DNA of 64,000 bases from Rhizobium sp. N324. Its GTDB lineage: Bacteria > Pseudomonadota > Alphaproteobacteria > Rhizobiales > Rhizobiaceae. Under the pieces are notes generated by a model, which ran no database searches, had not been told where the DNA came from, and saw only the letters and a list, made by a program, of their open reading frames with translations. Below, piece after piece: positions 35,904 to 45,031 of the stretch (its first letter is position 1; each line of letters begins with the position of its first letter). Where the stretch lies: positions 248,001 to 312,000 of the forward strand of contig NZ_CP013634.1 in the NCBI RefSeq assembly GCF_001664485.1, in the 5' to 3' direction. A program made the position numbers and the translations under genes.

Positions 35904-36731
35904 ATGCTGATGAGCAAAGGCTTTCGATTTGATGTGCTCGCCAAAGGCGGCTACGTGGCGCGCGGTGTCGTTTTTCTGCTGATAGCGGGGTTGGCGCTCT
36001 TTTCCGGCGTCGCCGGCGGCCGGCCGGAAACGAAGTCGGCGCTCTCGACGCTGCTTGCGCAGCCGTTCGGGCGTATCTGGGTCGGAATGATTGGTCTTGG
36101 TCTTCTCGGATTTGTCGCCTGGAGGCTGGCGCAGTCCCTGGCGGATAGCGACGGCCACGGGCGGGACGGAAAGGCACTGGTGATCCGGGCCGCACTCTTC
36201 GGCAGTGCCGTCACGTATCTCGGCCTTGCCGGATATGCACTGGGTCACGCCATCTTCCTCGGCGGCGGGAGCGAAGGTTCCGGTGAGAGGGGGCTGGCGG
36301 GATGGATCATGTCGCAGCCGTTCGGCTCCTATCTTGCGATCGCCGTTGGCGCCGGCTTGGTCATCGGCGGCATCGTGACGGTCGTGAAGGGCATCACCCG
36401 CAAGTTCGAGCGCTACGTCAAAATACCGGACAGCAAGGGAATCGTGACATTGATCTGCGTTTACGGTCTCGTCGCCCGCGGCGCGGTATTCGCGATCACC
36501 GGGATATTTTTCGCCTATGCCGGCTTCCGGGTGGACCCGCAACAGGCCGGCAGCATGGGCGACGCCCTGGAATGGGTCCGCCAGCTTCCGTTCGGATCCT
36601 TCCTCTACATCGCCGTCGCCGCCGGATTGGCAGCCTTCGGAATATACAACCTTGTCGAGGCGCGCTACCGTGTCATCTCAGGCCCATCTTTGGCAGCCGC
36701 CAAGCGTTCGATCCGGCTTACGGGCTCTTGA
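35904..36731 (+). CDS. DUF1206 family membrane protein
   Basis: 275 residues with six predicted membrane helices arranged as three repeated two-helix units. Each unit contains a YVARGVVF-like start (YVARGVVFLLIAG, LGLAGYALGHAIF, LVARGAVFAITGIFF) and a PFG motif (QPFGRIWVG, QPFGSYLAI, LPFGSFLYIA). This triple repeat is the hallmark of DUF1206. Function unknown. The start may be ATG 35904 or ATG 35910, both just after GGATGGGGAA. The 277 bases before it contain no gene I can support, only a small TTTAC-GT-GTAAA repeat near 35725. Confidence 0.8.
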   Translation: MLMSKGFRFDVLAKGGYVARGVVFLLIAGLALFSGVAGGRPETKSALSTLLAQPFGRIWVGMIGLGLLGFVAWRLAQSLADSDGHGRDGKALVIRAALFGSAVTYLGLAGYALGHAIFLGGGSEGSGERGLAGWIMSQPFGSYLAIAVGAGLVIGGIVTVVKGITRKFERYVKIPDSKGIVTLICVYGLVARGAVFAITGIFFAYAGFRVDPQQAGSMGDALEWVRQLPFGSFLYIAVAAGLAAFGIYNLVEARYRVISGPSLAAAKRSIRLTGS

Positions 36732-36930
36732 TACCTTTGCCGGAAGTTGATTTTCCCCAACCGAAGCCACCGAGCTGCTGCTGCGGCCGGCTTCCTCAGC
36801 TGTTTGTCGAGAGACACATTCTTTTCGTCCTTTCGTTGTGGTTTTTGCATGGATGACCGGCATTTTAACGAAGCCTATATGATTTCGTTAGGCCCGCGTT
36901 GGCACCCTCCCCGCACCTTCGGGAGATGCC

Positions 36931-39255
36931 ATGTTCACTGTGATTTCATGTATCACCGACCAGCATGACTGGACGCTGCTTTTCGTTGCCCTGTCGATCT
37001 GCTGCTTCGGCAGCCTGACGGCGGTTTTCATGTTGACGCGTGCGCAGGAATGCGTGCGGCACCATCGCCACTCCTGGCTCATCGCTGCTGCCGTCGTCCT
37101 CGGCGCCAGCACCTGGGCAACCCATTTTATCGCGATGCTGGCTTATGCCGGCCCGGTGCCGATCGGCTATGACGGACCTCTGATCATTCTGTCGATTATC
37201 GCCGCCATCGTCCTGTTTGCGGTGGCGGTTGAAATCGCTTTCATCAATGGCGGCCAGCTTGTCCAGGCATCCGGCGGGGTCCTGTTTGGCGTTGCCATTG
37301 CGGCAATGCATTTCGTCGGGCTGCTTGCGATCACGCCTTTCAGCATGGTTTCGCTCGCCCTGGACAAATCGATCGTCGCCTGTGCGATGGCAATCGGCTT
37401 CGGCATCGTTGCGGTTGCGGCCCTGCGGCATAGCGCAAGCAGGCGTTTTCACATTTTTGCCGGCGCGGCGTGCATCGTCCTGGCGATCTGCAGCCTCCAC
37501 ACCGTGTCTATGAGCGGTGTCCAGATCACCCCTTCGGCCGAGCCCGTGCACGCCGATCTCTCCTCCGTCGATCGGATCGCCATCGCCATCGCCGTCTCGA
37601 TCATCTCCACATTGATCCTGCTCGGAGCGGCCGCAGCGCTGTTTCTCGACCGTCATTTGACCGATCTGCGCGGGCTGGCGAATGCCTCGTTCGAGGGGCT
37701 GGTCATCGCCCAGGAGAATGTCGTCATCGATCTCAACGAGAAATTCGCTGCGATGGCCGGTAAGGCAGCCGCGTTTCTGAAAGGGCAGCCAGTCGACGCG
37801 GTGCTTGCGGTCGAGAGGCGCCTCGGCATCGACACCTGCCAGGGAGCGGTGTTGCGCGCGGGCCAGGATATGATTCCGGTCGAGATTCTGGCTCGAACGA
37901 TCGAATATCGTGGGCGCGAATGCCAGGTGATCGCCGTACGCGATCTGACGGAGCGCCATGAGGCGAGCCGCAGGATCGAGCATATGGCGCGCCATGACCC
38001 ATTGACCGGCCTGGCGAACCGCCGCGAATTCGACCGGCGTTTCGAGATGGCGATATCAGGTGCTGCAGAAACACCCAGCGGGCTGGCGCTTCTTGCCCTC
38101 GATCTCGACCGGTTCAAACTCGTCAACGACACGTTCGGCCATGCCGAAGGGGATACGGTGCTTCAGCGCGTCGCGCAGGTCCTGATCCGCGCTTTGCCGG
38201 CCGATGTGACGATCGCCCGCATGGGCGGAGACGAATTCTGCATCATCCTCGAAAACGCGTCCCGCCAACAGACGGAAGCACTGTCAACAGATCTGCTGAC
38301 GGCTTTCGCCCACGAGTTCGCAGAACTCGCCACCTTTTCGGGATTCGGCGCCAGTATCGGGATTGCCTTGTACCCCGAGCACGGCGTTACCGGTCGGCGT
38401 CTCAGAAACAATGCCGATATGGCTCTCTACCGAGCCAAAAGCGGCGGCCGCGGCAGAGCCTGCACATTCGAGGCGGCGATGGACATCGAACTGCATGCCA
38501 AGCGGCAGCTCGAACACGATCTGCGGCACGCACTCGCCAAAGGAGAGCTTTTCCTCGTCTACCAGAGGATCGTCGACACATGCTCGCAAGAGCCGTGCGG
38601 TTATGAGGCGCTGTTGCGCTGGCGCCATGCAAGCCGAGGCGTTCTTGCCCCGGCGGACTTCATCGCTGCCGCCGAAGAAACCGGCTGCATCATCCCCATC
38701 GGGATCTGGGTTCTGGAACAGGCCTGCATCGAAGCAGCCTCGTGGAAAACTCCGCTGGCGATCGCGGTCAACATCTCGCCGGTTCAGTTCCTGATGCCGA
38801 ACCTGGTGGAGCAGGTCTCGCAAATTCTTGCGAAAACCGGGCTGCAGCCTGACCGTCTGGAGCTCGAGATCACCGAGTCGGCGCTGTTCCACGATCGGGC
38901 CGCCGTGCTTTCCAAGCTCGGTCAGCTCCGGGCGACGGGTATCCGGGTCGTTCTCGACGACTTCGGGACCGGTTATTCTTCGCTCGCCCATCTGCGGGAT
39001 TTTCCGTTCGACAAGCTGAAGATCGACAGACGTTTCCTTGCCGGCATCGGCGTCGATCCCACCATCAGGGCGCTGTTTGAGAATGTCATCGAGATGGCGT
39101 CGACGCTCAACCTGCCGGTGATTGCCGAAGGCGTCGAGACGCAGGAACAGCTTTCGATCCTTCATGCAAGCCAGCCGGCGCAGATGCAGGGCTTCCTGTT
39201 CGGCAAGCCTGAGGCGGCGCCGAGCAGCCGGGCGCCGTTGAAAGCGATCGCCTGA
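36931..39255 (+). CDS. MHYT-GGDEF-EAL cyclic-di-GMP protein
   Basis: 774 residues. Residues 1 to about 225 are a seven-helix MHYT sensor (ATHFIAMLAYAGP, AAMHFVGLLAI; proposed to bind metal and sense O2, CO or NO). A short PAS-like linker follows, then GGDEF at about 350-500 with RMGGDEFCII intact, and EAL at about 520-765 with YEALLRW, EITESALF, DDFGTGYSSL, KIDRRFL and VIAEGVET intact. Both synthase and phosphodiesterase sites look competent. No RxxD inhibitory site is seen before GGDEF. It is probably a switchable c-di-GMP enzyme affecting motility or attachment. Confidence 0.92.
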   Translation: MFTVISCITDQHDWTLLFVALSICCFGSLTAVFMLTRAQECVRHHRHSWLIAAAVVLGASTWATHFIAMLAYAGPVPIGYDGPLIILSIIAAIVLFAVAVEIAFINGGQLVQASGGVLFGVAIAAMHFVGLLAITPFSMVSLALDKSIVACAMAIGFGIVAVAALRHSASRRFHIFAGAACIVLAICSLHTVSMSGVQITPSAEPVHADLSSVDRIAIAIAVSIISTLILLGAAAALFLDRHLTDLRGLANASFEGLVIAQENVVIDLNEKFAAMAGKAAAFLKGQPVDAVLAVERRLGIDTCQGAVLRAGQDMIPVEILARTIEYRGRECQVIAVRDLTERHEASRRIEHMARHDPLTGLANRREFDRRFEMAISGAAETPSGLALLALDLDRFKLVNDTFGHAEGDTVLQRVAQVLIRALPADVTIARMGGDEFCIILENASRQQTEALSTDLLTAFAHEFAELATFSGFGASIGIALYPEHGVTGRRLRNNADMALYRAKSGGRGRACTFEAAMDIELHAKRQLEHDLRHALAKGELFLVYQRIVDTCSQEPCGYEALLRWRHASRGVLAPADFIAAAEETGCIIPIGIWVLEQACIEAASWKTPLAIAVNISPVQFLMPNLVEQVSQILAKTGLQPDRLELEITESALFHDRAAVLSKLGQLRATGIRVVLDDFGTGYSSLAHLRDFPFDKLKIDRRFLAGIGVDPTIRALFENVIEMASTLNLPVIAEGVETQEQLSILHASQPAQMQGFLFGKPEAAPSSRAPLKAIA

Positions 39256-39294
39256 CCCGCCTGGGCAGATTATAGGCTTTCCAGCAGCTCCGGA

Positions 39295-40017
39295 CTACTT
39301 TCCGTCGAGCCATTCCTGCAACTCTGCCTCGGCCCGCTCCAGAGCGCTGTAATTCAGGAGCTTGCGCAGGAAAGCCACCGTGATGGCGCGGGCGCGGAGA
39401 TTGAAGCGGCCGTCCTCGTGGTCGTCGCCGGCGCTCTGGTAGACGTCGAGTTTGTCGTAGAGCTGCTGCAGGCGGTTCTGCACGCTGCGCAGCGACAGGC
39501 CGCGGCGTTTGGCGATCGCCCGGTCGGTAAGACCGAGCGCGATATCGACGAGGATTTCATATTCGGAATCGGTAAAGCCGTTGGTCTGGCCGAGGCTCTT
39601 CTGCTGCAGGCCCCTCACCTCGCGGTCGATGACGCATTGGCTCTCGATGAAGATCGAGCGCAGCGCCAGCTTCAGCCGCTCGTCGGAGGCGGATTTCAGC
39701 ACATAGCCGTAGGCGGCGCCATCCGGCACGATGCGCGAGACGCCGCGCACATAGGCCTCATCAGAATAATTCGACCAGAACAGGATGCGGGTCTCCGGCC
39801 GCTCCTTCCAAATGGTGCGCGCCGCCTCGATGCCGTTGCGGCTCGCCATTTGCAGGTCCATGACGATATGCGCCGACTTATGGTCGCGCGCGAGCTTCTC
39901 GCCGACCGTGCCGTTCTCGGCCTCGATCACCGTATCGCATTCCGGCAGGGCGGCGTTGACCGCCTCGTGCAGATAGGAGCGGTGCAGCGGGTCGTCCTCG
40001 ACGATCAGAACCTTCAT
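39295..40017 (-). CDS. Response regulator with LuxR-like HTH output
   Basis: 240 residues: a receiver domain (VLIVEDDPLHRSYL; phosphoacceptor Asp54 in HIVMDLQM; conserved Lys in YVLKSASDERL) and a C-terminal NarL/LuxR-type HTH (FTDSEYEILVDIALGLTDRAIAKRRGLSLRSVQNRLQQLY). The ATG at 40017 overlaps the kinase gene stop as ATGA, so the pair is translationally coupled. It is convergent with the c-di-GMP gene. Confidence 0.9.
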   Translation of the reverse strand: MKVLIVEDDPLHRSYLHEAVNAALPECDTVIEAENGTVGEKLARDHKSAHIVMDLQMASRNGIEAARTIWKERPETRILFWSNYSDEAYVRGVSRIVPDGAAYGYVLKSASDERLKLALRSIFIESQCVIDREVRGLQQKSLGQTNGFTDSEYEILVDIALGLTDRAIAKRRGLSLRSVQNRLQQLYDKLDVYQSAGDDHEDGRFNLRARAITVAFLRKLLNYSALERAEAELQEWLDGK

Positions 40018-41267
40018 CGTGTCTCTCCTCGGTCCGGCCCGCTCGCCGGGTCGTGCGGGGTTAGCGGCAGGACGACCCGCACCACGGTGCCGCGATTGTT
40101 GTGGCCGGGGCCGGTGGTGAAGCGCGCCGAAATCAGTCGCGCACGGGTCTTCATATTGTCGATGCCGCCACCGATCCGTCCGCGCGCCTTGGCGAGCCCG
40201 CTGCCGTCGTCGAAGATTTCGATCGACAGCCGCTCCTCGTCGGCTTCGAGCCGCACCGTGACGGCGAGCGGGGCGGCATGGCGCACCGCATTGTTGATCG
40301 CCTCCTGGGCAATCCGGAACAGCGCGACGCTGACGGTCGGTTCCAGCCGCTCCAATGCGCCGTGCGTTTCGTCGACCAGACCCCATTCGATGGCCGATCC
40401 GGTGTCGCGGGTCGACCGGTCGAGATGATGCTCGATCGCCTGCGCGAGGCCGAAGAGCTGGAGCACCGAGGGTTTGGCCTGTTCGATGATCTGCCGCAGA
40501 TCCTGCATGCAATGCTGCAGCGAGCGGGAGACCGGCTCCAGCGCCTCGGGCGTCACCTCGCCGTTGCGCGACAGCCGGTCGATCCGGCGGGCGAGCCGCG
40601 TCAGGTCGGCGAGCGTCTGGTCGTGCAGGTCCATGCCGATCCGCTGGCGTTCCTGCTCCAGCGCCTCGGTCAGCTTCAGCGCGCCCTGCCGCAGCCCCTC
40701 CTCGCGGGCCCGGGCCTCCGCCTCGACGATGGCCGAGCGCTGCGCCTGCTCGGCAGCCTGCAGCGCGAAGAAATAGGGGGTCAGCAGGTCGGCAATGATG
40801 CGGGCGCGTTCGATATCCTCCATCGTATAGACCCCCGCCGTTCGCGATGAACAGGAGAGCGCAGCGATGATCGTGCCCTGCACTTTCATCGGCACATGCA
40901 GGCGGCTCCGCAGCGACTCTTCGACGATCGGCCGCTTGAAGGCGCCCTCGAAGTGGAAACGCTGGTCCGTCATGGCATCGTCCGCCAGCAGAAAATCCAC
41001 CTCGCCCCGGAGCAGCGAACGGATCGGGCTGTTGACCACGGGCGCACCGGCAAGGTCGCCCCAGGCGGTCTCGATGCCGGTCTCATAGGCCGTGTGATAG
41101 TTGCCGCCCTCGAGCAGCACGCAGACGTCGAGGTGGTCGTGCGGGATGATATGGGCGACCTCGGCCGCAACCGAACGGATGGCTGAGCGGAAGTCGAGCT
41201 GGCCCGCGAGCAGCCGGGAAATGCCGAGATAGTGGTCGAACATGGCTGCGGGTGCGCGATGCAGCAT
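40014..41267 (-). CDS. GAF-domain sensor histidine kinase (HisKA_3 type)
   Basis: 417 residues without membrane helices: an N-terminal GAF domain (about 20-170), a coiled-coil linker (QAAEQAQRSAIVEAEARARE), and the NarX-like dimerisation domain with phospho-His 215 in RIGMDLHDQTLADLTRL. An HATPase_c domain follows (ALFRIAQEAINNAVRHA, IEIFDDGSGL, GGGIDNMKTRARL). A cytosolic ligand or redox signal is likely. The ATG at 41267 follows GGGGAGGAACCACC. The pair is divergent from a sugar-type ABC operon and is the likely regulator of it. Confidence 0.9.
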   Translation of the reverse strand: MLHRAPAAMFDHYLGISRLLAGQLDFRSAIRSVAAEVAHIIPHDHLDVCVLLEGGNYHTAYETGIETAWGDLAGAPVVNSPIRSLLRGEVDFLLADDAMTDQRFHFEGAFKRPIVEESLRSRLHVPMKVQGTIIAALSCSSRTAGVYTMEDIERARIIADLLTPYFFALQAAEQAQRSAIVEAEARAREEGLRQGALKLTEALEQERQRIGMDLHDQTLADLTRLARRIDRLSRNGEVTPEALEPVSRSLQHCMQDLRQIIEQAKPSVLQLFGLAQAIEHHLDRSTRDTGSAIEWGLVDETHGALERLEPTVSVALFRIAQEAINNAVRHAAPLAVTVRLEADEERLSIEIFDDGSGLAKARGRIGGGIDNMKTRARLISARFTTGPGHNNRGTVVRVVLPLTPHDPASGPDRGETR

Positions 41268-41350
41268 GGTGGTTCCTCCCCGAGACGGCAGCAGGCTCCT
41301 CAACCCGCAGCGCGCCCTTTGCAGTAAGCGCCCGCGGAAGCGCCGCCGTC

Positions 41351-41386
41351 TTGCGTAAACCCGCAGCTAATTGCGCAAAACCCGCA
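41351..41386. promoter_or_regulatory. Direct repeats between the two-component and ABC operons
   Basis: TTGCGTAAACCCGCA (41351-41365) and TTGCGCAAAACCCGCA (41371-41386) begin 20 bases apart, about two helical turns. They lie in the 279-base divergent region, roughly 160-195 bases before the binding-protein gene and 85-120 before the kinase gene. Same-face direct repeats suit a dimeric response regulator. Binding by the adjacent regulator is inference. Confidence 0.45.
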
Positions 41387-41546
41387 AACGACTTGCTGCC
41401 TTGCCCCTGTACAGCCCGGTCGATCTCCCGCATCCTGCCCTTACTGAGAGGAGGAAGCTCAGTGCAAGAACAATTTTCACTCGAGCCCATTTTGGGCGCG
41501 CAGGAGTGAACGATCCGCCGACCGGCGCGATCAGAGGGAGAGAGAC

Positions 41547-42563
41547 ATGACAATTCGTAAGATGCTTCTGGCATCGGCCGCTATTGCTTGCGCCGCGATG
41601 CCCGTTTCCGCCTTTGCCGACACGTCGGCCAAGAAAATCGCCCTTTCCAACAATTATGCCGGCAACTCCTGGCGCCAGGCCATGCTGACGAGCTGGGGCA
41701 AAGTCACCGGCGAGGCCGTCAAGGCCGGCGTCGTTGCCGCCGCCGATCCCTTCACCACCGCCGAGAACCAGGCGACGGAGCAGGCGGCGCAGATCCAGAA
41801 CATGATCCTGCAGGGTTATGACGCCATCGTGCTGAATGCCGCCTCGCCGACGGCGCTGAACGGCGCGGTCAAGGAAGCCTGCGACGCGGGCATCACCGTG
41901 GTGTCCTTCGACGGCATCGTCACCGAACCCTGCGCCTGGCGCATCGCCGTCAACTTCAAGGAAATGGGCCGCAGCGAGGTGGAGTACCTGTCGAAGAAAC
42001 TCCCGCAGGGCGGCAGCCTGCTCGAGATCCGTGGTCTGGCCGGTGTCTTCGTCGATGACGAGATCTCGGCCGGCATTCACGACGGCGTCAAGCAGTTCCC
42101 GCAGTTCAAGGTTGTCGGCTCCGTCCACGGAGACTGGGCGCAGGACGTGGCGCAGAAGGCGGTTGCCGGCATCCTGCCGAGCCTGCCCGACATCGTCGGC
42201 GTGGTGACGCAGGGCGGCGACGGTTATGGCGCCGCGCAGGCGATTGCCGCGACCGACCGGAAGATGCCGACCATCATCATGGGCAACCGCGAAGACGAGT
42301 TGAAGTGGTGGAAGGAGCAGAAGGACGCCAAGGGCTACGAGACCATGTCCGTTTCCATCGCGCCTGGCGTCTCGACGCTCGCCTTCTGGGTCGCTCAGCA
42401 GATCCTCGATGGCAAGCAGGTCAAGAAGGATCTCGTCGTGCCCTTCCTGCGCATCGACCAGGACAATCTCGAAACCAACCTCGCCAATACGCAGGCCGGC
42501 GGCGTCGCGAACGTGGAATACACGCAGGCAGACGCGATCAAGGTTATCGAGCAGGCCAAGTAA
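41547..42563 (+). CDS. Sugar ABC transporter substrate-binding protein (RbsB type)
   Basis: 338 residues with signal peptide MTIRKMLLASAAIACAAMPVSAFA. Periplasmic-binding-protein type I fold: KIALSNNYAGNSWRQAMLTSW, NMILQGYDAIVLNAASPTALNGAV and GITVVSFDGIVTE. It is the first gene of an operon with one double ATPase, two permeases and a lactonase. Ribose-class binding proteins carry pentoses, hexoses, polyols or autoinducer-2; the ligand here is unknown. GAGGGAGAGAGAC precedes the ATG. Confidence 0.9.
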   Translation: MTIRKMLLASAAIACAAMPVSAFADTSAKKIALSNNYAGNSWRQAMLTSWGKVTGEAVKAGVVAAADPFTTAENQATEQAAQIQNMILQGYDAIVLNAASPTALNGAVKEACDAGITVVSFDGIVTEPCAWRIAVNFKEMGRSEVEYLSKKLPQGGSLLEIRGLAGVFVDDEISAGIHDGVKQFPQFKVVGSVHGDWAQDVAQKAVAGILPSLPDIVGVVTQGGDGYGAAQAIAATDRKMPTIIMGNREDELKWWKEQKDAKGYETMSVSIAPGVSTLAFWVAQQILDGKQVKKDLVVPFLRIDQDNLETNLANTQAGGVANVEYTQADAIKVIEQAK

Positions 42564-42635
42564 ATCTCCCGGCGACTGCCGCGCGGCCGCAAATGGCGGC
42601 GCGGCATTCTTTGTGAAGCAGATGTGGCGGGCAGG

Positions 42636-44087
42636 ATGAATGAGGTTTTGAAGGCGGTGATCGCCGTCGATGGCGCCAAGGTCAGCTTCGGCGCGGTCAG
42701 GGCGCTCGACGGCGTCACGCTCCGTGTCATGCCGGGCGAATGCGTCGGGCTGGTCGGCCACAATGGCGCCGGTAAATCCACGATCGTCAGCGTGATCAAC
42801 GGCGGCCTGACGCCGCATGAAGGCAGTGTGGCGAGCGACGGCGAGCGGCTGGAACGCTATGGGATCAACGCGGCGCGGGCCCGCGGGGTGCGCTGCGTCT
42901 TCCAGGAGCTTTCGCTCTGCCCCAATCTTTCCATCGTCGAAAACACCCGCATCATGCATCGCCATCTCGGCGGTTTCGGCTGGCGTAGGCGCGCCGCTGG
43001 AATCATCGAGAGGAGCCTTGATGCCGTCTTTCCCGGCCATGGCATCGACAGCAGCCGGGCCGTGGGCGATCTGTCGATCGCCGAGCGGCAGATGGTCGAG
43101 ATTGCTATGGCTTTTTCCGATGCCGGCGTTGCGCCGCGGTTGGTGATCCTCGACGAGCCGACCTCGTCGCTCGATGCAAGCCTTGCCCGCCAGATGCTCG
43201 ATCATGTCCGCCGCTTCGTTGCCGCCGGCGGCTCCGTCATCTTCATCTCGCATATCCTGCACGAGATCCTCGAAACCTCCGACCGCATCGTCGTCATGAA
43301 GGACGGCCGCATCGTCGCCGAGCGCCCAGCGCCGGGCTTCGACCATAACGGTCTCGTCGAAGCGATGGGCACCGTTGCGAAGGAGGAGACGGCGCAGCGC
43401 TCGACGCGCGACCAATCCACCGCTCCGCTCATTCTGTCTCATCAGACGAAAGGCCTTCCCTTCACGGCGCTAAAGGGTGAGATCATCGCACTGGCGGGAC
43501 TGGCCGGACACGGGCAGACCGAATTGCTGCTTGCCCTGCATGCCGCGCAGTCTAGCAACTGGCTGCCCGAGCGCGATCCGCTCGTCACCTTCGTTGCCGG
43601 CGACCGCCGCCTCAATGGCGTCTTCGAACTCTGGAGCATCCTGCGCAATTTCTCGATCGCGTCGCTCGGCGACCTTACCCGGCACGGCCTTATCCTCGCC
43701 GATGAAGAGCAGACCAAGGGCGCCGATTGGAAGCGGCGGATCGAGATCCGCACGCCCGATATGGCCAACCGCATCCTATCGCTTTCCGGTGGCAACCAGC
43801 AGAAGGTGCTGTTTGCCCGCGCGCTGGCGACACGCGCGCCTGTCGTCCTGATGGACGATCCGATGCGCGGCGTCGACGTCGGCACCAAGCAGGAGGTATA
43901 CGCGATCATCCGCGAGGAAGCGGCGTACGGCCGCACCTTCATCTGGTACTCCACTGAGATGGACGAGGTCCGCCTCTGCGACCGCGTCTACGTCTTCCGC
44001 GAAGGCCGCATCACCGCCGAACTCGCCGACGACGCCGTCAACGAGACGAATATCATCGCCGCTTCCTTCGAAGGGGTCGCCGCATGA
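42636..44087 (+). CDS. Sugar ABC transporter ATPase, RbsA-like double domain
   Basis: 483 residues with two ATPase halves. The first is complete: Walker A GHNGAGKST, signature-like DLSIAERQMVEI, Walker B LVILDEPTSSLD, H-loop ISHI. In the second half the Walker A position reads LAGLAGHGQTELLLAL, lacking the Lys, as is usual for the second half of RbsA proteins, while LSGGNQQKV and VVLMDDPMRGVD remain. An in-frame GTG at 42624 is an alternative start. The stop overlaps the next gene as ATGA. Confidence 0.92.
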   Translation: MNEVLKAVIAVDGAKVSFGAVRALDGVTLRVMPGECVGLVGHNGAGKSTIVSVINGGLTPHEGSVASDGERLERYGINAARARGVRCVFQELSLCPNLSIVENTRIMHRHLGGFGWRRRAAGIIERSLDAVFPGHGIDSSRAVGDLSIAERQMVEIAMAFSDAGVAPRLVILDEPTSSLDASLARQMLDHVRRFVAAGGSVIFISHILHEILETSDRIVVMKDGRIVAERPAPGFDHNGLVEAMGTVAKEETAQRSTRDQSTAPLILSHQTKGLPFTALKGEIIALAGLAGHGQTELLLALHAAQSSNWLPERDPLVTFVAGDRRLNGVFELWSILRNFSIASLGDLTRHGLILADEEQTKGADWKRRIEIRTPDMANRILSLSGGNQQKVLFARALATRAPVVLMDDPMRGVDVGTKQEVYAIIREEAAYGRTFIWYSTEMDEVRLCDRVYVFREGRITAELADDAVNETNIIAASFEGVAA

Positions 44088-45031
44088 CGTTCCGGCTCTC
44101 GTCCGACGCCTTGCGTCTTGCCATCCCCGCTCTGTCGCTGACGCTGCTGCTTGCCGCCGTCTTCTGGCTGCAGCCGCGCGCCATGAGCTATGTCGGGCTC
44201 AACCTGCTGTTCAACCTGGCTGTGCCCATCGCGCTTGCGACGATCGCCCAGATGCTGGTGATGGCGGTCAACGATCTCGATCTGTCGATGGGCACCTTCG
44301 TCAGCTTCGTCGCCTGCGTCACCGCCACCTTTCTGCGCGATGCGCCGGCGGTCGGCATCCTGATCCTTGCCGGCGCGATCGCCATCTATGCGGGCCTCGG
44401 CGTCGTCATCCATCTGCGCAACCTGCCGTCGATCGTCGTGACCCTCGGCATGAGCTTTGTCTGGGGCGGTCTTGCCGTGCTGCTGCTGCCGGCACCGGGC
44501 GGCCAGGCGCCCGATTGGGTGCGTTGGCTGATGACCGTCAAGCCGCCGCTGGCGCCGATGGCGATCGTCGCCAGCATCGCCATCGCCGCCGTCGCCCATC
44601 TTCTCGTCATGCGCTCCTCGCTCGGCGTGCTGATCCGCGGCATCGGCGGCAACCAGCGCTCGGTCGAGCGCGCCGGCTGGTCGATCGTCGCGGCGCGCGC
44701 CGGCGCCTACGGCCTCGCCGGCCTGTTCGCGGTGCTCGCCGGCATCGCCCTCGTCGGCCTGACGACCTCGGCCGATGCTAATATCGCGCTGCGCTACACG
44801 CTGCTGTCGATCGCCGGCGTCATCCTTGGCGGCGGCGAGTTCATCGGCGGCCGCGTCTCCCCTGTCGGCGCCGTCATCGGCGCGCTGACCCTGACGCTCG
44901 CCGGCTCGTTCCTGTCCTTCCTGCGCATCTCGCCGGACTGGCAGATCGGCGCGCAAGGCGCGATCCTGATCATCGTGCTCGCGCTTCGCCTGATGCTCAA
45001 CCGCCTGGAGAAGCGGGAGAAACGCGGATGA
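44084..45031 (+). CDS. Sugar ABC transporter permease 1 (RbsC-like)
   Basis: 315 residues, strongly hydrophobic with eight to ten helices. Family landmarks: MLVMAVNDLDLSMGTFVSFVA near residue 65 (the RbsC 'GGIDLSVG'-like stretch), VVTLGMSFVWGG, RGIGGNQRSVERAGWSI (cytoplasmic coupling loop) and LGGGEFIGGRVSPVGAVIGAL. It overlaps the ATPase gene and the next permease gene by 4 bases each, so the three are coupled. Confidence 0.92.
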   Translation: MTFRLSSDALRLAIPALSLTLLLAAVFWLQPRAMSYVGLNLLFNLAVPIALATIAQMLVMAVNDLDLSMGTFVSFVACVTATFLRDAPAVGILILAGAIAIYAGLGVVIHLRNLPSIVVTLGMSFVWGGLAVLLLPAPGGQAPDWVRWLMTVKPPLAPMAIVASIAIAAVAHLLVMRSSLGVLIRGIGGNQRSVERAGWSIVAARAGAYGLAGLFAVLAGIALVGLTTSADANIALRYTLLSIAGVILGGGEFIGGRVSPVGAVIGALTLTLAGSFLSFLRISPDWQIGAQGAILIIVLALRLMLNRLEKREKRG

